Source: Sphaeroforma sirkka (lineage: Eukaryota > Opisthokonta > Ichthyosporea > Ichthyophonida). Taken from it: 21,240 nucleotides of DNA. The notes beneath the pieces are model-generated. The model saw only the letters and a program-made list of their open reading frames with translations. It made no database searches and was not told where the DNA came from. Where the stretch lies: NCBI GenBank assembly GCA_001586965.3, contig LUCW03002391.1:30001-51240 (forward strand), read 5' to 3'. Of this stretch, positions 10,971-21,026 are shown piece by piece (position 1 is the stretch's first letter; each line of letters begins with the position of its first letter). The translations under genes were made by a program, and so were the position numbers.

Positions 10971-11050
10971 TCTACTCTCTAGACTTTACTAGAGTCTCTA
11001 CTCTAGTAGAGAGCGTAGGAGACTCTCTAGAGGAGTCTCTCTGGAGCCTG
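10971..11050. repeat. Cluster of CTAGAG-rich inverted repeats
   Basis: TACTAGAG (10987-10994) pairs perfectly with CTCTAGTA (11001-11008) across a 6-nt loop. AGACTC (11020-11025) pairs with GAGTCT (11033-11038). The whole stretch is built from CTCTA, TCTAGAG and GAGTCTCT words, so several alternative hairpins can form. It may be the end of a mobile element, but no target-site duplication was identified. Confidence 0.7.
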
Positions 11051-11611
11051 TAGGTCGTAGGGCCCCTCTAACATAAGAGTATTTTGTTTTAAAAATAAGA
11101 GTAGATATTAGTTTATTCTTAAAACCGTATTTTAAAGAATATGAAGTGAAAAACAAGGACCATTGGCCTCTGGCGGAAATCAGATTCTACAACGGAAATC
11201 GATATTTTTTGTAGAGACCCAAATCCAGAGGGCCGTGAAATAAACAACAAAAATTGTAGTACATAGGTAGGCCCCTGGCCCACTCTCAATTCTCTTGTCT
11301 CTCTTCGGAGTCGGGACTCGGGAGCAGTTGAGAGAGTTACGAGAACTACAGACTTCCGAAATTGTATTCTTTAGAGAGCTACATATGAGAATTTCAGAGT
11401 ATTTTTTGGGTCTATTTATCATTTGTTTTTTAAAAGAGACATTTGTGTTTATTTTGAAGAACTGAAGAAGTCGTTTGGATACTAAAATTAGAGTGCGAAA
11501 CTGCGTCGCTGCGAACTGTATTTCGATTTCTATCTTTATCGTCACTTTATTTTTTAGAAAAAATAAAATATGCATGTTGTACCCGAAAGTCCAAGACTCC
11601 TATGACAGTTT

Positions 11612-11687
11612 GGTCGTTCGGATGTGATACTTGTTTTAAAGTAAATTTTGGGTCCAAGATACAGGGGGCGGGATGGGGATAACAAAT
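11612..11687 (+). repeat. Dispersed repeat, copy A
   Basis: A 76-bp unit running from GGTCGTTCGGATGTGATAC to GGATAACAAAT. It is similar over its whole length to 12960-13035, with the same length and the same end words. Confidence 0.7.
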
Positions 11688-12140
11688 AGGTTAGCCCTAG
11701 TTTGCGCCTTGCGATATTTATATAGTATTTACATACTCGACCTCTACTAGACTGTCGTAATTGAAAAAAATATACTGTTTTAATATTTACAGTGTGTTTG
11801 GGACCGGTTGTATTATAATAGCCTAATATGCCTTTATATAAATTTTTAGCACATTCCCAGTTCTTTTATCTTCCCAATCAAATGTGCCCAAATTAACGAA
11901 TTAAACGATGGCTTTTTCAGTTTTTCGTGTTTGTATTTGGTTCTCTTGTTCAGTGTTCACTGTTCAGCAATCAGCTGTGTTGAGTTGTTCTGGTTCACTA
12001 CTATATACTGTTTGTTGTGTTTTTCTAAAATCAAAACAAAAACTTAAAAAAAATTCAGTTAATATTTATAGCTAATGAAATGAATGGAATTTCGACGAAT
12101 GTTTTACTCTTTTGAACTCAATGTAAATATTTGTGAACCT

Positions 12141-12301
12141 CAGGTAATTTCCTAATAATTTTCGTTTATTTAAAATAGATAAATACTGAAAGTGTGCACA
12201 AAAGTTCCCACAGGCGCACCTCTCTAGCCTCTACTTCGTCTACCAGGTAATTTCCTAATATTTTAACTCTTTTTTAAATTTAGCAGAATACTTTTGAAGT
12301 G
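12141..12301 (+). repeat. Duplicated intron-like units, 103-bp period
   Basis: Copies begin CAGGTAATTTCCTAATA at 12141 and 12244 and end GAAAGTG or GAAGTG near 12195 and 12301. Each contains a GT...AG stretch (12144-12178, 35 nt; 12247-12283, 37 nt) with a CTAAT word like a branch point and a T-rich tract before AG. No flanking coding sequence is recognised. Confidence 0.6.
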
Positions 12302-12959
12302 CTCAGGCGCTCCAGCACCCACATGACTACTCTGTAATGGTTTTTGTCTTTTCGTCTGGAGGTTCTGCCACACTTTTTAAGAGAAGTTCTATCCGTCCGT
12401 CGATCAATGCTCGTGAATTCATTGGCTGTAAAAATTAACTACACCGCGTTCCTAAACTCATTGCAGAACCCAGAACCTCCAGAAAAAAACTCGTTGATTA
12501 ACTTACTTACTTGGTATTCAACTCTTTCATGTCCAAAAAACTCATGGCTAGAACTCATTGAATTTCAAACTCGTTCAGAACTTTCCAAACAATTTGATTA
12601 TTTATACATTCACACTTCATAAATTACAATTCTGTAACAAATCTGAAATCTCACACTTCACAGTTGACAGTTCACACCAAGAGACCTAAGAACAACCATT
12701 GTTTGATTTTGATTTGATTTTCTATTGAAAAAGAAACAAAACCATTTAAAAATCAACAATACAATTTTTAAAAATAGCAGAAGGCTATTTACATATGCTT
12801 ATTTATAAAAATATAGAATTTTACGTTGAACATTGTCCCTGTTTTTTTTTGGGTGACAATTCTCAAATTTTATCCCAAGTTTTGGCCATAGTGATATTAT
12901 ACATAGTTTAAGATTTCCTAAAATGTTCACGTATTACGTATTGAAAATTTCATATATTA

Positions 12960-13035
12960 GGCGGTTCGAATGTGCTACTTTGGTTTTTAGGGGTTATTTT
13001 GGCCCCCAAATCAGAGGCGGGGTGGGATAACAAAT
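12960..13035 (+). repeat. Dispersed repeat, copy B
   Basis: A 76-bp unit beginning GCGGTTCGAATGTGCTACTTT and ending GGGATAACAAAT, aligned with copy A in the same orientation. Its first ~30 bp also match 13752-13794 in inverted orientation. Confidence 0.7.
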
Positions 13036-13751
13036 TATAAATCTGGCTCTGACCTTAGTCTAGACCAATCAAATCAGACCAAATGCTGCCACAGTATGGT
13101 TTCTCCAACTTGTGTCACAATACGATACACATTATAGTACATAACTTGACAGTAAATCACTCGCCATTGTGTGGAGGAAAATCCCGCCGAACTGATAGAC
13201 AACCAATAAACATCCATTGGAAACTGAATCGTGTTTGTGACAATTCAATGACGAAGTCTAGAAAATATATTTCTCCAGTCTGATATCCATACAGTGAATC
13301 GCCATGAAACTACTAGTCTGCAATACAACAACATCCACAAGACATCCGCAGGTATACAGTAGTCATGACTACATCAGCGGCCAGCTCAGAAGCCTCGACA
13401 CCGACGATTGCGAAAGAAATCGTTGTACTCACGGTCCCACCGTATATGTTTGCGAACTCTTCCTTTTCCCGGGTAGTTGATTTAATAGTGCTGATAGTCT
13501 AGAACAAACGAATTGTATATAGGGCTATGCAAGCAAGATGCAAGTACAGATGCTTGTTTTTACATAAAATTGATGTCTACACTCACTCTACAGTGTTTTT
13601 GTTAGTACATAGGGCCGGCAAAATAAATAATTTTACTGTCTACGAAACTGATGACACCATTTGATACAATTTTAGGCTGTCATAGGGGCCAGAAAGTCAT
13701 AAATGTACTACAGGTTTAAAATTGACAAATCCACCAAAAGTCAAAAAAAAA

Positions 13752-13794
13752 CCAGGGGAAATCCTAAAACAAAGTAGCACATCCGAACCGCCTT
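13752..13794 (-). repeat. Dispersed repeat, inverted copy C (partial)
   Basis: The reverse complement reads GGCGGTTCGGATGTGCTACTTT followed by GTTTTAGGATTTCCCC, matching the start of copy B almost exactly. Together B and C bound a segment of about 830 bp, like the ends of a non-autonomous DNA transposon. The only open frame inside (13083-13283) is not recognised. Confidence 0.65.
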
Positions 13795-13897
13795 ACGGCA
13801 ATTTTTAATTTCATAGCCTTCTAATTGAAACATTTTAGTTCATAAAACGACCACGACCACATACATAGTACATACGGTCATTGCGCCTTTTTCTCTG

Positions 13898-14097
<200 letters not shown>

Positions 14098-14107
14098 CAT
14101 ATATGTA

Positions 14108-14250
14108 ATAAAACGTGTATGTGTATGTATATGTAAATGTGAATATAAATGTATAACGCAAATATATATGTATATGTAAAACGTAAAAGTGTGAATTTAG
14201 ATGTAAACGTAAAACGTAAAATGTAACGTAAAACGTAAACGTATGTAATA
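14108..14250. repeat. Degenerate GTAAAACGTAAA-type repeat
   Basis: Units of GTAAAC, GTAAAA and GTATAT alternate. A purer block of AAAACGTAAA-like units lies at about 14177-14240. Confidence 0.75.
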
Positions 14251-14253
14251 ATA

Positions 14254-14319
14254 ATATGCATATGTATATGCATATGCATATGTATGCATATGTATATGTA
14301 TATGTATGTATGTTTTATA

Positions 14320-14364
<45 letters not shown>

Positions 14365-14387
14365 TATATATATATATGCATATATAC

Positions 14388-14474
<87 letters not shown>
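14254..14474. repeat. (ATATGC)/(TA)n microsatellite
   Basis: GCATAT/GTATAT hexamers followed by long TA runs interrupted by TGCATATA and TACATATA. The array ends directly at the 5' edge of the transposase remnant and may have replaced its upstream part. Confidence 0.95.
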
Positions 14475-14475
<1 letters not shown>

Positions 14476-14476
<1 letters not shown>

Positions 14477-14921
14477 GGTGCACACAAGGAGCTGAACGTC
14501 AACTCAACCCATGTGACGAATGCAGCAAATACTTCCTCACGCATGAGCCCAACTTCAAGGAAACTACATCACTTTTACAAAAGATATGCGAACGGAATAA
14601 CACTCAATGTATATTCTTCCCTAAGACTGCTGTGAATGTAACTACATAAAGTGATATTGGGGCTCAGTGCCAATGGCCTGCCGAAAGAACTGTCTTTATA
14701 AGTACGAGGGATTGAAAAAGGTTCTAATCGAGGCTCTGGATAGCGTTCCACCTGCAAGAATAAGACCGTTCGCGAGACATGCTAGTAGATACATACACTT
14801 GTATTCAAAAAGAATGACAGGAGTAGCTGCTATTTTCGCACAGAAGAAGTATACATCACATAGACGGGTGCCGAATAGAGTATATCTAACAATTAATCAA
14901 TTTATAGACCAGCACCTTTAA
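14476..14921 (+). pseudogene. Decayed DDE-type transposase, C-terminal part only
   Basis: The first segment, open to about 14625, reads THEPNFKET then CIFFPK, resembling the conserved 'pDF...FyPK' block before the third catalytic acidic residue of a family of eukaryotic DDE superfamily endonucleases. The expected continuation (PK-x-x-C-E-x-N-x-I, then YWG) appears in another frame: CCECNYIK at 14628-14651, an in-frame TGA at 14652-14654, then YWGSV from 14655. A downstream open frame carries EALDSVPPARIRPFARHASR, then a Tyr-rich stretch and KKYTSHRRVPNRV, ending at TAA 14919-14921. The homology thus crosses a one-base frameshift near 14625-14628 and a stop, so the gene is dead. The N-terminal part and most catalytic residues are missing upstream, where a TA microsatellite begins. 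Which named transposon superfamily it belongs to I cannot say. Confidence 0.72.
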
Positions 14922-15489
14922 ATAAAAATGAATGTATATTTAAAAAGTTTGCAATTTCACGAAAACAAAGTCCAATATTGACCGTCAGATATTTCTGAAA
15001 ATTGTTGTAAAGGGGCAGTCAGTCATGGTGAGTTCAAATCCGAAGAGTTTGAATCTCTATTTTTATTAGAACACCTTCATATGTGCGAAAAATATATAAA
15101 AATGATGTGTTTTTCGGCACAGTTGTGGCCAAATCTGAAAATCCAAATTTTGAAATGTGATATTAAATTTCAAACAGCTCATCTTTTTCAGGTCGATGAG
15201 TAAAGCCCAAATTCATTGAGAAATCCCGATTTGAGCCGATATTGAAAAAAAACCACAGACTCCTGACATTAGAGCCCTGGGAAGACCCCCGGTTTATTTA
15301 TATAAAATCATAGCCTGAGGAGGCTCCTAATAAAACAAAACAAAAAAAAATGTACATACATACATGATGCACTATACAGTATGTAAATATTTACATAATG
15401 CATATATATACATGTATTTTCGTTTGATTTGCAAGTTTAGATATAAAAAATAAAGGAGTATATATTTCATTTAGTGGATCTGTATTTTT

Positions 15490-15780
15490 GAGGGCTGTGG
15501 ACAATGGAGCCTACGGTGGATATGTCGTGTGGTGCTGTGGGCCTGTGACCTGTGGCCGTGGGGCATGGGCCCGTGGCTCAGGGCTCAGGCCCGCAGGTTC
15601 ACAGGACGCTGAGTCTTTCAGACTTTCACTCTCTCGCGTGTGTGTGAGACTGTGAGTTCAGAGTTGTGAACTTGTGTGAACTCTTGTGTGTCGCTTTGAG
15701 TTTCAGAGTTTGCTGGAGCGGTGGAGCCGCGGAGACCTGTGGCCGAGGGCTTGAGGGCTGAGGGAGCCTGAGGGCGACGA
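15490..15780. other. G-rich, low-complexity patch in AT-rich DNA
   Basis: Dense GTG, CTG, GGGC and TGAGGGC words, for example around 15530-15600 and 15715-15780, stand out against AT-rich flanks. The + strand is G- and T-rich with few A. No open frame of note crosses it. It may be a decayed repeat or an upstream regulatory region. Confidence 0.55.
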
Positions 15781-16296
15781 TATTTTTTATTTATATAAAT
15801 ATTTTATATATACATATATAAATATTTGTCCTTGTTTTTTTTCTATACAACCCGCGTTATTTCATCATGTGTTGGTACATAGTATAATAAATAAATACAT
15901 ACTGGTAGTCCGACAATGCGGATCTTTAAAAAAAAACAATCTTTGTCCTGCGGCAAAATGGAATTATATTTGCTCGATATCACCGTTGGAACAAAGTATC
16001 GCAGCAATTTCTAGACTTGAAGCACGACGAGGCCTCAGAAATCTGCGCTCAGGGCGGAGTTAATCAGGAGAAAGAATTTATTTTCTAAAGCAGATAACGT
16101 CGTCAAGTCTTCTGTAGGGTTCGTAAACCTTGCCAACTATATTATCATCAATTGTGCAATGGAATTTAATTTGTAGTCGACCTTAAAAAGGAATGATTGA
16201 CATCCTACATCTTTCATACACTGCAGCGCACGAACGACGAAGATCACAACTAAGTAGACAAAAGTTAGTATCAAACTATACGTATTACATCTCAAA

Positions 16297-19200
16297 ATGC
16301 TACTTAAAGCGCTCTTGTTCGGTTTCGGACTGTCCTTTGAACTTCAGTCCGTGACAGCACAGGTACGTATCCTTTAACTGATTAGCCGAGAATGGGATGG
16401 ACATTGCTATCGAGAGTCCATATATGAGATAGACTGTGTGTGCACAACGATACTCCAAACCCATACCTCAAATGCAAATATCTTTTCTGCTCACCAGGAA
16501 TGTGCCCCATCAGTGCTGACGGACTACACTGCCATCGTATCAAGTGGGGGCCTTAGTGGGCCAGTCCACTCTCGATATGTCACAGAAGAAAATTCGGTTT
16601 TCGTGACCGAAGACGTTGCTCATACGTAGGTGCAGCAATTTGACATGATTCTAAAAATAGACGCAACATGAAGTTTGTTTTCATCCGCAAAATGGCTAAA
16701 TTCTTCAATACCCAATCGATCATGGTGTTTACTTTTGATTGCAACTCCCTTATAATTTTCTTATCCTCTTCACAGCTTCACTTTCAAATTTGACGTCCCT
16801 GAAGACGCTGAGGTGTACGTCAAAGATGATAACGGGCAGTTCATTCCAGCTATGGAGTATTTTGAAACGAAAGATATCACGGGATTGGATTTGTTCAATG
16901 TGAAACATTATTCACAAAGCAGCCAAGAATGGAGTTTGATTGACATGGATGTGTTCGTGGATCCAAAAGTCGAAGCTGGTACCTTCATTTCCGAGCTTTA
17001 CGATGGAGTCACTGAAAACGGCAAGGTAAGGCAGGATAGGTAATCCCAAGGTCTGAAATAGCAACTTAGTTACCATATTTTAAACGCAGAGGGTTTGCTC
17101 AGCATTTGATATCGTATCGATGAATGAAGCTATCCAAGAGATATTCTCAAATTCCTATATATCTTATAGAATAAAATGGTTGTCAAACTGTATTTACCAC
17201 CACCTTATTAAATATCATTGAATTCAAAATGTCTTCATCAAACCATATGCCAATATGCAGGGCCAATAGCCTTGCAGCGCCAATATCCTATGTATCATTT
17301 TTAAGGACTCCTTTTCCAGTCAGTCAGGCTTGTAGTTATACCCATCCACAATGAAGATTCTCCCAATATTAACTAATTGTTTCCCGTCTCTCAGATCGCT
17401 CCAACATCCGATGGATTCATGGTGATTGAGCTGAAAGAGCGCACCTTCTACGATAGCTCGCTAAGAGAACTATTGCCGATACCCATTATGAGTATTACCA
17501 CCAGCTTTGACACTAATATGGAGACAAACGCAGAGGTATCAACTGGCGAATTCAGTGTGTGGGTCTGAGTTGGTCACTTTCAGTACACTGTACACATGTT
17601 GTTTGCATTTTCTCATATAATATTCACATTCGATGACTTTTAACATCACAGAGAGAAAGAGTCATGAACTACCATGTTGGTTGTACCGCGTGGGTGGAGT
17701 TGATCGAATCAAGCAGTCAGGTGGAATTAGTATGCCCACAGCCCTCAGCCTTGAAATTCGGAGTCGAAAACTTACCAAATATAAATACAGACACTACGGA
17801 GTCAACACCCATTTCAAGACCGCAGCCTATACGACTTTACGGTGAGGTATCAAATTATGTGCCAGGTAATACTGTGGAAATTGATTACATCATGGGTGGC
17901 CCAGGATTCTACATATTGGATACTTTGGATGTACCTGTGACTACCGGGGGCGTGGCGTACGAAATTCGCAGCTTCGAAACAATCGACACGACAATCGCTA
18001 ATTCACCTCAGGGGTTTGAAATTTCATGGATTTCCACTGACGAAGAGGGGGCTCCTATCGAATCCTTCAAGGAGGAGACATTTGAGTTCCGATACCCTGA
18101 TCTCGTCAATGGAGAGTCAGGTGCCTGTGATAGCTGTGATGTCCCTTACCCTATTAGCCCCTTGTCGCCGCAAATTATTCGAGAACCGAGACCGTTCACG
18201 AGCTTCAAGCAGGTCGTTCCCGATGTTCTTCATGCTGAGGCATACGAGAATTACGAGTACTCCAGCAACTCAGCTTTCGCGCTGGTACCCATTCTGAGAC
18301 CCAATTACACAGCATATTTGGCTCGTGCTGATGCATTCTCATCGATCAGGGATAATATTTGTACTATTGGTACATACCTTGACACTTTTATGGTGCGAAA
18401 CACTAGTGCGCTGTATACAGGATGCGGAGAAATTGACTACGTACCCCCAGTTGAAGGCATGTGCACAGCAACTGATGATTGCCTCGCTCGGCTTGATAGC
18501 AATGCCTTAGTCACGACTTCGGCATTTTTCGGACACCCTGAATACAAAAAGCTTTATGATGATTTTGCCTCAAACTCTACGAAACGAAGTATGGAATATG
18601 AATTCGCAAATGGCGAGTTTTCTACACGCCACGTTCCGGATTTAACGGGAGTTGAGGGCCACACAGGGGTGACTTCATTGTACGGTGCAGAGGCGTTCGA
18701 AATTCTGGAGCCCTTCCTTTACTACAACCAAACCGAGTGGGAAACCCAAGACAACTCCGTGTTGCTGGAACAAGCATGTAGCCAAGTTGTTTGGGAACCA
18801 AGCCTTGTGCAATATGAAGAAGACAAGGGAAAGTTGGTTCTCACAAACGTCACTAATGCCGGTACGGGAAAGGCTCTCGTGACCATCACGGTCAATTGTA
18901 CCGGTGACAACATAGTCACGCCACCAGCTAGTACACATACTGTATCCGAATACAAGCCTCTGGAGAGACTTGAGATTGAATTGAGAGTGACTGGTATTGC
19001 AAATCCGACTACAAGTGAGTGCTCCGTGACAATGACACTGGAAGAAAAGCCATTGTGGGTGTCATCAGGGAAAACTGTAAACTGTCCAGGTGTGAATTTC
19101 GATTCTGCGTTTAAATAGATGAGCCTGCAATACGTACTACTCAGAAGCTTGTGGTGTGTTGCGAGTCGTCACTCGTCTAGTTTTGATTCAATATTTCCAT

Positions 19201-20573
19201 TGACAGACAGCCTAAACTTTCTGTTTGAATCGCTCTGTTGCTTTGATTTGGTTGTCAGCGTTCGGACTCGAGCCGCCCATTCTGTATTGTTAAGAAAGGA
19301 CGACTCTATATTGCTAAGAAAGGACGGCTCCATATTGCTAAAAAAACATACAGCATAGAGTCGGTGTTTGCATGGCTTTAACTTGTGGGGTTGGTGCGTG
19401 GGGTTGGTGCTTGCGACTAGACTTGCATTTGCAGATCACACTCACCAGGCCGTTAGATAATGAACTCAATCTCAATAATGAAATTACGCATCGCAGATAT
19501 TGCAACGATCCCGACGTACTTCGGTCTATTCACGCACCCTTGCGATCTAGTGAGGCCCAAACCGGTTCTTGATATAATCCCAACCAAGACTAGCTACATG
19601 ATTCTAGGAAATATCCCGACCAAGGTTTTGGAAGTCGATGTCACCAACAATGGCACAGATGCAATTATTCGAACCACCTCCAATTCCACTCGATGTGTAT
19701 ACGGCACTGGAAATGAAACCGGCTCCTCTCCAATGGAGTCCAACTTCGTGGCCAATGCTAGTAGCACCGTCACTCAAAATACACACATTCTATCGGGCGA
19801 TGATCCAGCATGCGATATCAATTTCGACTGGCAGAAGCACGAGTTCTGTCAACGATTTGAGACTGTCGGTAGTCTCAGTCTAATCCTCGCGAACTCTGAT
19901 CTTGCGGACGAGGACACAGAATTGGGTATCGGAATGGCTGCGGGCTTATCAGCGGCGGTGGGCATCTCAATCATATTTGCTGCTCTTGCTGTGTATCTCC
20001 TGTACAGAAAGACTCAAGGCAGTATGGGCGCTCGAGGATCGTACCTGAGCTTGTCCGGACTTACCCACGAAAGCATGCGTATGTGTTCTGCGAATTCGCA
20101 CTGTTTCATTCTCTAATTTCATTGTTATGAAATTGTCCCTCTTTGCGACTTGCCAATGCGATATTTAATATAGACATTCCACAGCTTCACATTTTGCCAT
20201 GTCTCAAGCGATGACTCTTCCTCCTTACCATTCAGTGGCACCCGAGGAAATGGTGCTTCTCTCAGCCGATGGTCAGTATCGAAAACTGACCCAATTCACA
20301 GCCACTCGACACTCCGAATTATGTCTGCTGCACGCGAACGATCAGGAAGTAATCGTCTTCGGCACAATCCTGGGTAAGACCGGCGATAGCAGGGACATAG
20401 TGATCGACGACATCCGTGAGATCTTTTTGGACCGAGAGACCGATGATGTGTGGATCGAAACTGAGCGTTGCATGTACTTTTTGGACAAACCACAAGCCGA
20501 GTATAACATATTCTTCAGTTCTTTGAAGAGAGACCTAAAAGTATTGATGGATGCTCAGGCTGCTGGAATTTAA
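16297..20573 (+). CDS. HAP2/GCS1-like gamete fusion protein with extended cytoplasmic tail, seven exons, 997 aa
   Basis: Exons: 16297-16362, 16498-16625, 16776-17025, 17395-17535, 17652-19089, 19497-20078, 20185-20573. All are GT-AG, all phases match (2994 nt with TAA). For the exon 5 donor at 19090 (phase 1), the acceptor at 19496 is the first that fits without a stop. Exon 1 is a signal peptide (MLLKALLFGFGLSF...). HAP2 evidence is in exon 5: C432-T-I-G-x5-F (family C-x2-IG-x5-F), a following Cys cluster with CLARLD, VTSLYG then an SVLLEQA-like strand, and the domain III core GKLVLTNVTNAGTG...TITVNC (Cys611)...SECSVTMTL. This order matches the C-terminal half of the HAP2-GCS1 domain, a class II fusogen on the gamete surface that merges plasma membranes. 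The N-terminal third is divergent and I cannot place the fusion loop. A membrane-proximal stretch with four N-glycosylation sequons leads to one transmembrane helix (~817-842, GIGMAAGLSAAVGISIIFAA), a YRK stop-transfer and a ~150-residue tail. Typical HAP2 tails are shorter or basic. Alternative: another class II-fold surface protein. Confidence 0.68.
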
Positions 20574-20660
20574 GTGACATGGACGCAAATGCACCTGCCG
20601 CTCGTAGATTCGAACACAATCAGATTCTAGCTCGCAGAGAAATCACTAGCAACATTCACT

Positions 20661-20666
20661 AATAAA
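20661..20666 (+). terminator. Candidate polyadenylation signal of the HAP2-like gene
   Basis: An exact AATAAA lies 88 nt after the stop codon, followed by ATGATATGACATTTGTAG, a T/G-bearing stretch. Confidence 0.55.
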
Positions 20667-20695
20667 TGATATGACATTTGTAGTATATATTCCTG

Positions 20696-20740
20696 AATTC
20701 GAAGTGTTTGGCTTCCAATCTACTTTACGCACTTCGAATT
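20696..20740. repeat. Perfect 11-bp inverted repeat (hairpin)
   Basis: AATTCGAAGTG (20696-20706) pairs perfectly with CACTTCGAATT (20730-20740) across a 23-nt loop. It begins about 30 nt after the AATAAA, near the expected 3' cleavage region. Confidence 0.8.
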
Positions 20741-20984
20741 GTGAGAAGTACATACACCAGTAAGACAGTACCGAAAAACACAACCTTTACAAAATCCATG
20801 AAATGTGAACCGAAAATATAGATAGTACAATATGAGGAGATATATGACTGATATGTTTACTTTGGTAATACAATATGTTCAAATACTCACCGGTGTATGA
20901 AGCAACAACAGCGATCAGAACAGTAAGAGAAACATTTATTGAGGCTTACGCTCGGATACAAGTTGAGCTAGTCTAGACCTTAGT

Positions 20985-21026
20985 AACATATTGTAATAAA
21001 CCTGGAACATATTGTAGCATACCTGG
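20985..21026. repeat. 21-bp tandem repeat, two copies
   Basis: AACATATTGTAATAAACCTGG (20985-21005) is followed immediately by a copy with three substitutions in the middle (21006-21026). Both keep AACATATTGTA and CCTGG. Confidence 0.9.

Noticed and set aside
11180..11575. 131-codon minus-strand open frame
   Set aside because: No recognisable domain, signal peptide or conserved motif, and composition like the surrounding AT-rich intergenic DNA.
12344..12622. 92-codon + strand open frame, with a 12-bp inverted repeat CTGGAGGTTCTG / CAGAACCTCCAG inside
   Set aside because: Repeated AACTC/ACTCATTG words suggest low-complexity DNA. No protein family resemblance and no splice or start context.
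19090..19496. Reading the HAP2-like gene as ending at the TAG at 19116-19118
   Set aside because: A GTGTGA donor at 19090 joins in phase to an acceptor at 19496, and the next exon supplies the expected stem and transmembrane helix. Ending at 19118 would leave the fusogen unanchored.
19435..19572. Using the stronger-looking TTTGCAG acceptor at 19434 for exon 6
   Set aside because: It leads into a frame that stops at 19570-19572, and the transmembrane frame has a TAG at 19454-19456, so this acceptor cannot reach the helix without another intron.
16297..20573. An endogenous viral class II glycoprotein instead of HAP2
   Set aside because: The gene has seven exons with ordinary host introns and the motif order fits HAP2 better. 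Without a profile search this stays a weaker alternative.
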